NCBI RefSeq assembly: GCF_002873135.1
Contig: NZ_MCVI01000034.1
Coordinates: 84,584 to 148,583, forward strand
Direction of reading: 5' to 3'
Source of the DNA: Shewanella sp. 10N.286.48.A6
GTDB taxonomy: Bacteria > Pseudomonadota > Gammaproteobacteria > Enterobacterales > Shewanellaceae
Length of the DNA: 64,000 nt
Shown: piece by piece, positions 1 through 9,095 of the stretch
How positions within the stretch are numbered: the first letter of the stretch is position 1
How the letters are laid out: each line of letters starts with the position of its first letter
Program-made: the position numbers and the translations under genes
The notes under the pieces: generated by a model
What the model was told of the DNA's origin: nothing
The model's database searches: none
What the model saw: only the letters and a program-made list of their open reading frames with translations

Positions 1-22
1 ACCGACTTGTCGGTGTTTTTTT
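1..22 (+). terminator. Rho-independent terminator of a gene lying before the window
   Basis: The first 14 bases form the inverted repeat ACCGAC-TT-GTCGGT (in practice a five-pair stem with a CUUG loop), followed by G and a run of seven T. It would end a plus-strand transcript that began outside the window. Confidence 0.7.
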
Positions 23-150
23 GTTTTTGTCAGAGTAATGGAACCCTCTAATTTACATAGTCTTTATGAGCTTTACACTTCTTGACAATCGATTACGCTC
101 AAGCTTAGTCCTATCCATTAATATGTAGTTAAATCGTTAATGGAGTTGTT

Positions 151-1515
151 ATGTTTGATAAAAAAATGTGTGGATTAATGATGTTGGGACTGAGCTCCTT
201 AACTCTGATGGGCTGTGATTCTTCTGATAGTGATGATAACAGTGAAACTGATAGTGCTTATATCCAGTTTTATAATGCGTCGGCTAACAGCACAGCCACA
301 TCATTGGTGATGGACGAGTATGAATACACTTCGGTGGCGTTTAGCGACAGTATGCCCCGCTATAGTTACGCTACTGGTAGTGTCACCATGGAGATCTATG
401 GTTCAGATGAAAATGGTGATTCAAGCAGTATTTATTCTGAGGACATGGATCTAGATAAAGAAGAGAATCATTTATTTGTCCTTTATGGTGATTATCACTC
501 GCCGGAGCTACTCAAGGTTATTTATGACCGCGCGGATATGGATGACCTCAATAGCGATGAAGATAATGAATACAGTAAAATGCAGGTGCTGGTTGCCAAT
601 GTTACTGCAGAGGAAATGGCATTTGATGCTTACATTTCCCTCGACACTGACTCATACGCCGATGCCACTATGATTGGTAGTGTCGATTACCGTGGGGTCA
701 CCTCAGAATTGATGCTCGACACTGATGACTATATTGTTTATCTCACCGACAAGGGTACAGATAATGTGGTCTACACCACAAGCAGTATGAGCTTAACCAC
801 AGAAACTGTTTATAAATTTATGATTAGAAACAGTTTTGGTTCAGGTGATTTAAAAGTGGTGATCGACAGTGTCGATTCAACCACAACGCCAACGTCTTAC
901 ACTAACATCGATGCTACTGCAGATTTTCGGGTCTTTAACGGGCTAGAGCAACGTAGTTTAGATGTCGATGTGATCAGTAAAGCTGAGTCGCATTACTTAC
1001 TTGATATCGCTCCTTTTACTGTAAGCGATTACCAACAAACCGGTTTTAATGATTATGGCGTCAGTGTCACAGATTCAGCCACTGCAGAAATACTGTTAGA
1101 CAATGTACTAGTGACCTTTAATCAAGATGATGTCCGTACCTTATTGCTATACCAAGATGACACAATTAAAGGCATGGTCATTGAACATGATTTGCGCCCA
1201 AGAGCCTTTGAAAACAACGTTGATATCGTGAATTTATCGCAGGATTATGATGATTTAAGCGTGTATTTTGTTCGCAGCTCGGAGACGATTGAGTCGGCAG
1301 AATATAGCATCACGGATTTGGATTTTACCGATCAAGATAGCTTAGTATTACTCCATGATAATTATGAAGTTAATGTGGTTTATGAGTCAGATAACGGTAC
1401 TAAAACCTTATTATATCAATCTGATTTTATTAGCTTTGACGGTGAAAGTAATTACAGCTTTGTATTAATGCCAGATAGCAGCAGCTCTTTTGGGTATAAC
1501 TTGGTACAGCTTTAG
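151..1515 (+). CDS. Secreted lipoprotein, DUF4397-like
   Basis: A 454-residue protein with a type II signal peptide: a hydrophobic stretch ends in the lipobox LMGC, making Cys22 the likely lipidated residue. The mature part is very acidic (a Ser/Asp stretch follows the Cys) and is built of beta-rich repeats with motifs such as FRVFNG and VQVLVANV-like strands. This resembles the DUF4397 class of cell-surface lipoproteins, though I recognise it only loosely. Asp follows Cys at +2, which in E. coli would favour inner-membrane retention; the rule may not hold here. A GGAG ribosome site lies five bases before the ATG. It is monocistronic, with terminators on both sides. Function unknown. Confidence 0.75.
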   Translation: MFDKKMCGLMMLGLSSLTLMGCDSSDSDDNSETDSAYIQFYNASANSTATSLVMDEYEYTSVAFSDSMPRYSYATGSVTMEIYGSDENGDSSSIYSEDMDLDKEENHLFVLYGDYHSPELLKVIYDRADMDDLNSDEDNEYSKMQVLVANVTAEEMAFDAYISLDTDSYADATMIGSVDYRGVTSELMLDTDDYIVYLTDKGTDNVVYTTSSMSLTTETVYKFMIRNSFGSGDLKVVIDSVDSTTTPTSYTNIDATADFRVFNGLEQRSLDVDVISKAESHYLLDIAPFTVSDYQQTGFNDYGVSVTDSATAEILLDNVLVTFNQDDVRTLLLYQDDTIKGMVIEHDLRPRAFENNVDIVNLSQDYDDLSVYFVRSSETIESAEYSITDLDFTDQDSLVLLHDNYEVNVVYESDNGTKTLLYQSDFISFDGESNYSFVLMPDSSSSFGYNLVQL

Positions 1516-1548
1516 TTATTGAGAGTCATAAAAACAGTAAATCAATCA

Positions 1549-1579
1549 AAATGCCGATAAATATTATCGGCATTTTTTT
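1549..1579 (+). terminator. Rho-independent terminator after the lipoprotein gene
   Basis: The nine-pair stem ATGCCGATA / TATCGGCAT has a five-base loop and is followed by six T, 36 bases after the stop codon. Confidence 0.85.
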
Positions 1580-1625
1580 AAATTTGAGTCTCGCTGCGAG
1601 CTTTAATAGCAATTAATTATGTCAT

Positions 1626-1980
1626 TCAAGTTGCCGTTAACGCCATATTAAACAATCGCTTAAAGGCATTTTTAAAGGCCGTTTGTAAGTCTTGAATATG
1701 CTGCTGCGGCAAATGATTAATCATCTGGGCGTATGAGACTGCTTGATGGGCATAGCAAACGAATTTAGCGATATTCCATGCGTCATGTCATTGCTCTATT
1801 GAGAGTAAATGGCTCCATTGTGATAAGTACTGATTAACTACAAGCTGTTGTTCATTAGTGGCTTTCATTCGATATAAGTAAGTGCCAGGTTTGCTTTGCC
1901 ACAGCGGCTTTAGCTGTGGTTATTTAATTGGTTAATTGCTTGGCTAAATCAGCGGTAGTGGGCTGGGTGGAGGGTGACAT
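1626..1980 (-). pseudogene. Decayed gene of unknown function (about 118 codons)
   Basis: Reading the minus strand from an ATG at 1980 gives an 18-residue start, then a stop (MSPSTQPTTADLAKQLTN*). After a one-base frame change the reading continues as plausible protein (for example KPGTYLYRMKATNEQQLVV). It then meets an in-frame TGA at 1790-1788, most easily explained as TGG to TGA, and runs on in the same frame for 53 more codons to a TGA at 1628-1626. The start and tail frames differ by one base. A perfect seven-pair inverted repeat (1899-1919) lies near the frame change. The coding character on both sides of each lesion suggests a recently inactivated gene. I do not recognise the family. 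Confidence 0.5.
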
Positions 1981-2191
1981 TATCTTATTCATTGTTATGG
2001 GGTTTTGTTTTTAGGGTAGCATGTGTCGCGGTTAAATAAAGGTGTACGTTTAGTTACGATTTATATAGATATTAAAGTGCTTAATAAACAATTGCTTACC
2101 TTGGTTGTAACGAAAAGGCACAACTGTAATGTTGCACTTTAGCTGATATGTTAATTAAATAGGCTCCAATAATAAGATTTATGCTCTTTTT

Positions 2192-2299
2192 GCTTAAACA
2201 GAATGACGTGCAATAAAGCAAAGCCTAGCTTAAACCGAATGAGGTGCAGCTAAGCAAAATTTAGCTTAAACCGAATGACGTATAGCAAAGTAAAATCGT
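2192..2299. repeat. Three imperfect 36-bp tandem repeats
   Basis: The motif GCTTAAACCGAATGACGT (with one or two changes) starts at 2192, 2228 and 2264, an exact 36-base period. The repeats lie upstream of the S10 peptidase gene and run directly into a heptamer array. Confidence 0.8.
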
Positions 2300-2328
2300 A
2301 AATCGTAAATCGTAAATCGTAAATCCTA
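2294..2328. repeat. Heptanucleotide tandem repeat (AATCGTA, four exact copies plus one variant)
   Basis: AATCGTA repeats at 2294, 2301, 2308 and 2315, then a degenerate AATCCTA at 2322. Being seven bases long and about 40 bp before the peptidase start codon, copy-number change would alter promoter or leader spacing rather than a reading frame. Confidence 0.9.
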
Positions 2329-2366
2329 AGTCCTCAATCTAGAACATTAATAATAAGAGAGAAGCT

Positions 2367-3911
2367 ATGAACACCGCCAGTCGAACAGGCATTCTTGCCG
2401 CATTGTTATTTTGCTCTGTTTCCACCGCCGCGATTGCTGAAGAGCCCGTAGCGAGTAAAAAAACAGATTATGACCGTAACATTGCAGTGGATAGCACAGT
2501 GGTGACCAACCATAAAACCAAGGTGAACGGCAATAGCTTCTCCTATACCGCAACGGTTGGCACTCAGCCTGTATGGAATAAAAAAGGCGAGGCGGTTGCC
2601 ACTTTAAGTTATACCTATTATCAGAGAGATAATGTAAAAGATACCGCCAAACGACCGCTGTTAATCTCTTTCAACGGTGGCCCAGGCTCAGCTTCTGTGT
2701 GGATGGATATTGGTTATACCGGCCCGCGTGCAATTAATGTTGATGATGAAGGTTACCCGCTACAACCTTATGGGGTGAAAACCAATCCATACTCGATTTT
2801 AGATATTGCCGACATTGTTTATGTAAACCCGGTCAATACCGGCTATTCAAGGGTATTAGCTAATAAAGACGGTGAAATGCCAAGCAAAGATGAGCAACAA
2901 GAGATGTTCTTTGGGGTTAACGCTGACATCAAATATTTAGCTGAATGGGTCAATACCTTTGTCAGTCGTACTGAACGCTGGCGCTCACCTAAATATCTGA
3001 TTGGTGAAAGCTATGGCACCACCCGAGTTGCTGGGTTGGCACTTGAGTTACAAAATCGCCAATGGATGTATGTGAATGGGGTTATTTTAGTCTCGCCGAC
3101 TGACATGGGTATTGAGCGCAAAGGCCCGGTTAAATCAGCTAACCGCTTACCGTATTTCGCAGCAGCGGCTTGGTATCACAAAGCCTTAACTGCTGAACTT
3201 CAACAAGCCGACCTCAATGACTTTTTACCAGAAGTTGAAGCCTTTACCATTAATGAATATATCCCAGCACTGGCGATGGGTGGCTTTATCGCGCCAGATC
3301 ATAAGCAAAAAATTGCTGAGAAAGTGGCGCTGTATTCAGGCCTCAGTGTTGATGTGATATTGAAATCAAACCTTGATGTATCAACGCGCTTCTTTTGGAA
3401 AGAGTTACTGCGTGAGCGTGGGCAAACCATTGGCCGTTTAGACTCACGTTATATTGGCATAGATAAACAAGATGTCGGTGATAGCCCAGACTTTAACGCT
3501 GAACTTATGTCTTGGTTACACTCCTTTACCCCTGCAATTAATGCTTACATGCGTGAAGAGCTAAATTACAAAACCGATGTAAAATATTACATGCTGGGTG
3601 ATGTACACCCGTGGGATCGCACCGAAAATAAAACCGGTGAAAACCTACGTCAGGCGATGGCGCAAAACCCATATTTAAATGTGTTATTTCAAGCGGGTTA
3701 CTATGACGGCGCGACGAACTACTTCGATGCCAAATATAGCATGTGGCAATTAGATCCGAGCAGCAAAATGAAACAACGCCTTAGCTTTAAAGGCTACCGC
3801 AGCGGTCATATGATGTATTTACGTGCCGAAGATTTAAAGCAATCAAATCAAGACTTACGTGAGTTTATTGAGAACAGTTTGCCAAAAGAAGATGCGGCAG
3901 CAAAATATTAA
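2367..3911 (+). CDS. Secreted S10 family serine carboxypeptidase-like protein
   Basis: A 514-residue protein with a Sec signal peptide (hydrophobic to about residue 24, AIA-EE cleavage site). It carries the S10 peptidase landmarks: the oxyanion segment SFNGGPGSASVW near residue 100, the nucleophile motif GESYG with Ser215, a candidate Asp447 in GYYDGAT, and His481 in RSGHMMY. Members of this bacterial branch are presumed periplasmic or secreted C-terminal exopeptidases; their substrates are mostly unknown. The start is backed by a GAGAG ribosome site. The gene stands alone, with repeats upstream and a strong terminator downstream. Confidence 0.88.
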   Translation: MNTASRTGILAALLFCSVSTAAIAEEPVASKKTDYDRNIAVDSTVVTNHKTKVNGNSFSYTATVGTQPVWNKKGEAVATLSYTYYQRDNVKDTAKRPLLISFNGGPGSASVWMDIGYTGPRAINVDDEGYPLQPYGVKTNPYSILDIADIVYVNPVNTGYSRVLANKDGEMPSKDEQQEMFFGVNADIKYLAEWVNTFVSRTERWRSPKYLIGESYGTTRVAGLALELQNRQWMYVNGVILVSPTDMGIERKGPVKSANRLPYFAAAAWYHKALTAELQQADLNDFLPEVEAFTINEYIPALAMGGFIAPDHKQKIAEKVALYSGLSVDVILKSNLDVSTRFFWKELLRERGQTIGRLDSRYIGIDKQDVGDSPDFNAELMSWLHSFTPAINAYMREELNYKTDVKYYMLGDVHPWDRTENKTGENLRQAMAQNPYLNVLFQAGYYDGATNYFDAKYSMWQLDPSSKMKQRLSFKGYRSGHMMYLRAEDLKQSNQDLREFIENSLPKEDAAAKY

Positions 3912-3970
3912 CTGCTAATGTTTAAAAATAGCAAAGTCGCACTCATTTTAGGTGGCTGAGCTATTGATTA

Positions 3971-3993
3971 AAGAGGAGCTTCGGCTCCTTTTT
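3971..3993 (+). terminator. Rho-independent terminator after the S10 peptidase gene
   Basis: The stem AGGAGC / GCTCCT closes a UUCG tetraloop and is followed by a T run, 60 bases past the stop codon. Confidence 0.85.
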
Positions 3994-4137
3994 CGATATT
4001 AAACTCAGCGAAATGAATGCGAATAAATAGCTGTGTGCACAATGCCATTTTAAGATTGTAATTTAACCAATTAGCGATTAAATAGTCCGTTGTAATATGG
4101 CTTCAATAAGCATAAGAATAATAAGTTGGAGTGTTAA

Positions 4138-6294
4138 ATGAGAGTAAGCAAGTTATCTGCAATATCGTTAGCCATCACATTGGTTATGAGTATGCAGGCA
4201 CAGGCCAAAGCCGTAACGACACAAGACGTGACAGCGAATGAGTTTTCATGTGAAGGCAAAACCACTGTTCCTATCTATGAGATCCAAGGCGCTGGTGAGA
4301 TGAGTCCATTTATCGCTGCAGGCGCGGATGAATCCATTCATGAAGTGACCACTAAAGGTGTGGTTACTGCGCGGGCAGAAAGATTATATAAAGGTTTTTT
4401 TATTCAAGATCCCCAAGGTGACGGCTCGCCTTTGACATCTGATGGTATTTTTGTCCATTGGGGAGACACTGCGCCAGCAGAAATTGTCCCGGGGATGCAG
4501 ATTTGCGTCACTGGTAAAGTACAAGAATATGCAGGCTTTACCCAAATCAATATTGCACAGCAGCAACAATTTCACTTAGGTAACTATGTTGGTGAGTTGC
4601 CAGCGACCCCGTTACATATTGCTGATGGTCAATCACTTGCCGAAGCGCTGGAGCGTGTTGAAGGCATGAAAGTGCTATTAGACACTGCAAGTGACATGAA
4701 AGTTACCCGTTCATTTAGCCTAGATTATGACTCATATCGCAACAACATGGTGTTATCACATAAAGCGCCACTGATGAAAGCCACGCAGGTTTATGCACCA
4801 TTATCAGCAGAGGCGATAGCATTGAATCGCGCCAATATCGCCAACCAGCTGGTGGTTGAGTCAGACTATAAAGCTGAACATGGCGAGGTGCCGTATTTCC
4901 CAAGCTTTAATGCCGATAACGGCTATATTCGGGTTGGCGATCAGTTGACCAATATTGAAGGTGTGATTGGCTATAGTTATGAGCAATATCGCTTTATGCC
5001 AACCAATGACATTAGTGCCAGTGATTTTATTCGCCATCATGATCGCACCGTAGCGCCAGCCATTGCGGCCCAAGGTGACTTACGGGTAGCAAGTTTTAAT
5101 GTACTGAACTTCTTTAATAGTGAGTTTGGCGGTGATAAAAACCCATTAGGCCACAATCGCGGGGCAAAGCTTGAGTCTGAAATGCTGCTGCAGCGCACAA
5201 AAATCGTGAATGCGATGGCGGCGATGAATGCCGATATTATTGGCTTAATGGAAGTTGAAAATAATGGCTTTGGTAAGTTAAGTGCCATTCAAAATCTAGT
5301 TGATGCCCTTAATGCCAAGCTGGCACCTGAGCAGGCTTATCAATTTGTTAAAGTCACTGACAATGACGGTTTCATCGGCACTGATGCTATCGCAGTTGGC
5401 ATATTATATCGACCCGCCGTTGTTGCTTTAGCTGACGCAGCTCAAATAATCGCGACCCCTGAGCAACACGTGGCAGAAGGAGCGCTAACCCGTATCAATG
5501 AGGGCGTAACAGAAACAAATCCCGCCTACCATAAATATCAGCGCCACAGCCTAATGCAAAGCTTTAGCATTAATGGTAACAAGCTGACGATTGTGGTTAA
5601 TCATTTTAAATCTAAAGGCTCAGGCTGTTTAGAAGATTGGTTAAGCTTTAATGAAGATTCAGAGCCTGTAGATTTACAGGGCAAGTGTAATGCCTTTCGC
5701 GTTTCTGCTGCTAAAGTGATCGGTGAGTCGGTAACCGGCTTAGACGGTGATGTGCTGGTGATTGGCGATTTAAATGCCTATGGCAAAGAAGATCCGTTAG
5801 CAGTACTCACTGACTATGATGCCAGCCTAACTGAACATGTGATAAAAACAGCCTCACACACCAGCTTAAATGGCGCAGAGCATGATGCACAAGGACGTGT
5901 GATTGATAAGGGCTATGGGCTAATCAACTTAAACACCCAAGCACATGGGCCTGCTACATACTCGTACAGTTATGGTGGTGAGTTAGGTAATTTAGACCAT
6001 GCTTTAGGTAATACAAGCTTAGCGGCTCGGGTAGTGGCGATTGAAGACTGGCATATCAATGCGGTTGAATCGAGCTTGTTTGAATACAGTAGCAAATACA
6101 CCGGCGATTTAGTTAAGTCTGACAATGGCTATTCATCATCAGATCACGATCCGGTGATCATCGCCCTGGCATATCCCGAAGTACAGGATACTAAAGATGC
6201 AGATGCTATAATGACAGCCAAAGATGATGGCGGTAGCTTAGGTTACTTAGGCTTATTGCTCTTGTCTGCTTTAGGTTTTCGCCCTAAAGCCTAA
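4138..6294 (+). CDS. exeM: ExeM/NucH-type extracellular endonuclease with GlyGly-CTERM sorting tail
   Basis: A 718-residue secreted nuclease. A signal peptide (to about residue 24) is followed by an OB-fold-like N-terminal region. From about residue 315 there is an endonuclease/exonuclease/phosphatase domain: Asn321 in ASFNVLNFF, Glu372 in LMEVEN, Asp544/Asn546 in GDLNAYG, and the catalytic SDHD at 668-671. The last 23 residues are a typical GlyGly-CTERM tail: Gly698-Gly699, a hydrophobic helix and a basic end. That implies type II secretion and processing by a rhombosortase. Known relatives degrade extracellular DNA in biofilms and during phosphate scavenging. It is shorter than the Shewanella ExeM proteins I recall, so the symbol is tentative. 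Confidence 0.88.
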   Translation: MRVSKLSAISLAITLVMSMQAQAKAVTTQDVTANEFSCEGKTTVPIYEIQGAGEMSPFIAAGADESIHEVTTKGVVTARAERLYKGFFIQDPQGDGSPLTSDGIFVHWGDTAPAEIVPGMQICVTGKVQEYAGFTQINIAQQQQFHLGNYVGELPATPLHIADGQSLAEALERVEGMKVLLDTASDMKVTRSFSLDYDSYRNNMVLSHKAPLMKATQVYAPLSAEAIALNRANIANQLVVESDYKAEHGEVPYFPSFNADNGYIRVGDQLTNIEGVIGYSYEQYRFMPTNDISASDFIRHHDRTVAPAIAAQGDLRVASFNVLNFFNSEFGGDKNPLGHNRGAKLESEMLLQRTKIVNAMAAMNADIIGLMEVENNGFGKLSAIQNLVDALNAKLAPEQAYQFVKVTDNDGFIGTDAIAVGILYRPAVVALADAAQIIATPEQHVAEGALTRINEGVTETNPAYHKYQRHSLMQSFSINGNKLTIVVNHFKSKGSGCLEDWLSFNEDSEPVDLQGKCNAFRVSAAKVIGESVTGLDGDVLVIGDLNAYGKEDPLAVLTDYDASLTEHVIKTASHTSLNGAEHDAQGRVIDKGYGLINLNTQAHGPATYSYSYGGELGNLDHALGNTSLAARVVAIEDWHINAVESSLFEYSSKYTGDLVKSDNGYSSSDHDPVIIALAYPEVQDTKDADAIMTAKDDGGSLGYLGLLLLSALGFRPKA

Positions 6295-6480
6295 TCGATG
6301 TATTATTTAATAGAAATTATTATCATTTAAAATCGGTGGTGGTTTGTAAATTTTTTGAGCGTATTTTATTGCGCTTTGTGCTTGCTTTACAGGCAATTTA
6401 CTTTAAATCACCGTGATAAAAAAAACGCCTGTTATAGTGTTGTGCTAGTAATTGCACCATTTAATGGCTGTGTTTTTTGA

Positions 6481-7656
6481 GTGTTAAAGAGAGTCGAAAA
6501 GTTGAATACCGTAACCGCTCCAATGTTAAAAAAGCGAATTGATAGTATCGATATTATGCGCGGCATTGTAATGCTTATCATGCTGCTGGATCATGTTAGA
6601 GAGCGGTTTTTCTTTCATGAGCAAGTCACCGATCCGATGACACTGGATAGCACCAGTACCGGATTATTTATAAGCCGATTTGCTGCGCATTTTTGTGCGC
6701 CTACTTTTGTGTTTTTAACCGGAGTATCAGCGTGGTTATATAGCCATCCGCAATTTGGCCCACAGCGCTCCGCAAGGTCATTTTTAATCAAGCGTGGCCT
6801 GTTTATTATCGCATTAGAGTGCACAGTGATTACGTTTCAGTGGATGGGCAATTACGAGATGATTTGGCTGCAAGTCATGTGGGCAATTGGCATCAGTATG
6901 TTGGCGCTAGCGTTATTAATCGGCTTACCGAGATTTTGGCTTGGGCTTATTGGCTTAGTGATCGTATTTGGTCATAATATGCTTACGCCCATTAGCTTCT
7001 CGCCAGGGGAGTGGGGTTATACGTTATGGGCCATATTGCATGACCGCGGCAATATCTTAACCAATGACTTTATCGGCATTAGAGCCAGTTATCCGGTACT
7101 ACCTTGGATTGGGGTGATTTTGTTAGGCTATGTGATAGCACCGATTTACAGTGCAAGCTTTGATGATAACAAACGTCATAACCTGCTCATTGGGCTTGGC
7201 TTAAGCTGCTTTGCGATTTTTGCAGTCTTACGCGGTTTTAATATTTACGGCGAAACACTTGATTGGCAGCAAGGTGAAACCCTAGTAATGACATTAAAGT
7301 CGGTATTTAACTTAACCAAATATCCACCTTCATTGGACTTTTTACTGGTGACTCTTGGCGGCACATTATTGTGTTTACGGACGCTTGAAAAGCTGAACCC
7401 GCGCTATGGTAAAGTGTTATCAACCTTTGGGTCAGCGCCAATGTTTTTCTATATTGTGCACTTATATTTATTACTGTTTATGTACCGCTTTGCCGTTAAT
7501 GTCATTGGGCCTAACTATGGCGATTTATATGGCTTTACCGATATAAGCTGGGTGTGGGCGGTGACGGTGATATTGGCGCTGCTGTTGTACTTTCCAACTA
7601 AGTGGTTTAGTCAGTACAAGCATCAAAGTAAACAGGGCTGGATTAAGTATTTCTAG
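6481..7656 (+). CDS. DUF1624/HGSNAT-type membrane protein (putative acyltransferase)
   Basis: A 391-residue protein with about ten membrane segments. The opening motif IDSIDIMRGIVMLIMLLDH, with Arg and Asp/His around the first helix, is typical of the DUF1624 / heparan-alpha-glucosaminide N-acetyltransferase family, which moves acyl groups across membranes. The substrate is unknown. The start is uncertain. GTG at 6481 gives the longest frame; TTG at 6502 has an AAAGAG site at better spacing; ATG at 6523 lies just before the conserved helix. It ends at a bidirectional terminator shared with convergent purC. Confidence 0.78.
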   Translation: MLKRVEKLNTVTAPMLKKRIDSIDIMRGIVMLIMLLDHVRERFFFHEQVTDPMTLDSTSTGLFISRFAAHFCAPTFVFLTGVSAWLYSHPQFGPQRSARSFLIKRGLFIIALECTVITFQWMGNYEMIWLQVMWAIGISMLALALLIGLPRFWLGLIGLVIVFGHNMLTPISFSPGEWGYTLWAILHDRGNILTNDFIGIRASYPVLPWIGVILLGYVIAPIYSASFDDNKRHNLLIGLGLSCFAIFAVLRGFNIYGETLDWQQGETLVMTLKSVFNLTKYPPSLDFLLVTLGGTLLCLRTLEKLNPRYGKVLSTFGSAPMFFYIVHLYLLLFMYRFAVNVIGPNYGDLYGFTDISWVWAVTVILALLLYFPTKWFSQYKHQSKQGWIKYF

Positions 7657-7699
7657 ACAATGGCGTTAACCAAAATGTTGTGGTTAATCAGTAGATAGT

Positions 7700-7724
7700 A
7701 AAAAGGCGCATTAAGCGCCTTTTT
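7700..7724. terminator. Bidirectional terminator between the acyltransferase gene and purC
   Basis: AAAAAGGCGC / GCGCCTTTTT with a five-base loop. The A and T runs on either side let it work on both strands, between convergent genes. Confidence 0.85.
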
Positions 7725-7746
7725 CGTTTTATGTGTGGATTTAGGA

Positions 7747-8850
7747 TTAGTCGATTAAGTCATATTGCTCGGCTAAAACGTTAATAATATCCGCTTTTGG
7801 GTTGTCAGGTAGCGAGATGCTAGTGCCGGTTACCTTTTCTGCCACGCCAGTGTATGTGCGAGAGACATTCATCATCGCATCTAATGGTAAGTCGTTATCA
7901 CGGGCGAGGGCTTCACGCTCAGGCATTCTATCTTTGTTAAGCAGAATATCGGCATCGTCAAAATGATTGAGCAGAAATTGACGAAAGCCTTCTTTGGAGT
8001 TTTCAACAATCTTGCTATCACGATACGCTGCGCCATCCCAAATACGTGACGAGTCTGGTGTGCCCACTTCATCCATGTAAATCAGTTTGGAGTTACCGTC
8101 TTTGTCATTGACGTAGCCAAATTCAAATTTAGTATCGACAAACATTTGGTCGTGGGTGGCTAGCGCATCTGAGATGACCTTAAAGCCTTGCTTTAATAAT
8201 ACTTCATATAAGTCGATATCGGCTGGTTTTTCAAAGCCAAAGGCTTGGTAGTTGGCTTCAATATCGGCGCGGCTAATGTTGACATCATCTTGCTCAGGCA
8301 CACCTGGAATACCGGTTAAAATGCCTTTGGTTGAAGGGGTTATCAATAACTCTGGTAGTTTTTGATCTTTGGTTAACCCTTCAGGCAGTGTGATACCGCA
8401 AAATACGCGTTCGCCTTTGGCATAAGCGCGCCACATTGAACCGGTAATGTATTGACGACAAATCGCTTCAACTTTAATTGGACGCGCTTTTTGCACAATC
8501 CATACAAATGGGTGTGGGATATCAAGAATATGGCTATCGGCTAAACCATTTTCAGCAAACAACTTAAACCAATGATTAGAGATAGCGTTAAGTGCCGCCC
8601 CTTTACCTGGAATGCCCTGTAAATTACCTTCACCATGAAAAATACAATCAAATGCTGAAATGCGATCGCTGATCACCATTATCGCTAATGGGGTATCAGC
8701 TGGCACGTTATAGCCTTTATCGGCAATTAAGCGGCGGCTATCAGCCTCAGTTAACCAATATACACTGCGAACTTTACCGCTGTGTACTGGCTTATCGGTT
8801 CGGATCGGCAAATCGTTATTGATAGCGAGAACTGAATCAGCAAGACTCAT
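7747..8850 (-). CDS. purC: Phosphoribosylaminoimidazole-succinocarboxamide (SAICAR) synthase, long form
   Basis: The enzyme joins CAIR and aspartate with ATP to make SAICAR in cytosolic purine synthesis. Family landmarks: the nucleotide-binding start SGKVRSVY (24-31), SDRISAFD (61-68), the signature VDTKFEFG and the [12 protein letters not shown] segment. At 367 residues it belongs to the long form found in Shewanella and Vibrio, not the roughly 237-residue E. coli form. It is transcribed alone. A 7-7-7 inverted repeat (8886-8906) lies 36 bases before the ATG in its leader. Confidence 0.96.
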   Translation of the reverse strand: MSLADSVLAINNDLPIRTDKPVHSGKVRSVYWLTEADSRRLIADKGYNVPADTPLAIMVISDRISAFDCIFHGEGNLQGIPGKGAALNAISNHWFKLFAENGLADSHILDIPHPFVWIVQKARPIKVEAICRQYITGSMWRAYAKGERVFCGITLPEGLTKDQKLPELLITPSTKGILTGIPGVPEQDDVNISRADIEANYQAFGFEKPADIDLYEVLLKQGFKVISDALATHDQMFVDTKFEFGYVNDKDGNSKLIYMDEVGTPDSSRIWDGAAYRDSKIVENSKEGFRQFLLNHFDDADILLNKDRMPEREALARDNDLPLDAMMNVSRTYTGVAEKVTGTSISLPDNPKADIINVLAEQYDLID

Positions 8851-8885
8851 GGCCAGTATTCCTTAAGAAATTGAGTGTAGGGAGA

Positions 8886-8906
8886 TATCCTTTATTGATA
8901 AGGATA
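8886..8906. promoter_or_regulatory. Inverted repeat in the purC leader
   Basis: TATCCTT - seven bases - AAGGATA: perfect seven-base arms 36 bp upstream of the purC start. It does not match the E. coli PurR box. It could be an operator or an mRNA hairpin; the sequence alone cannot decide. Confidence 0.5.
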
Positions 8907-9095
8907 GTTAGGTATTTTTATGGCGGCTATTTTACCTGTATTAAGGCAGATTTCCATGCTTATCAGGCGGCTAAACTCTTAATCCTGTATAGCGAATACT
9001 GAGGCAAATTAAACTCGCTATTCGCCATTGGCTTTATTGGCATAGCTCTTTAGAATGAATTTTCTGCAGCTTTACCATTAAAGAGCGAATATCTT

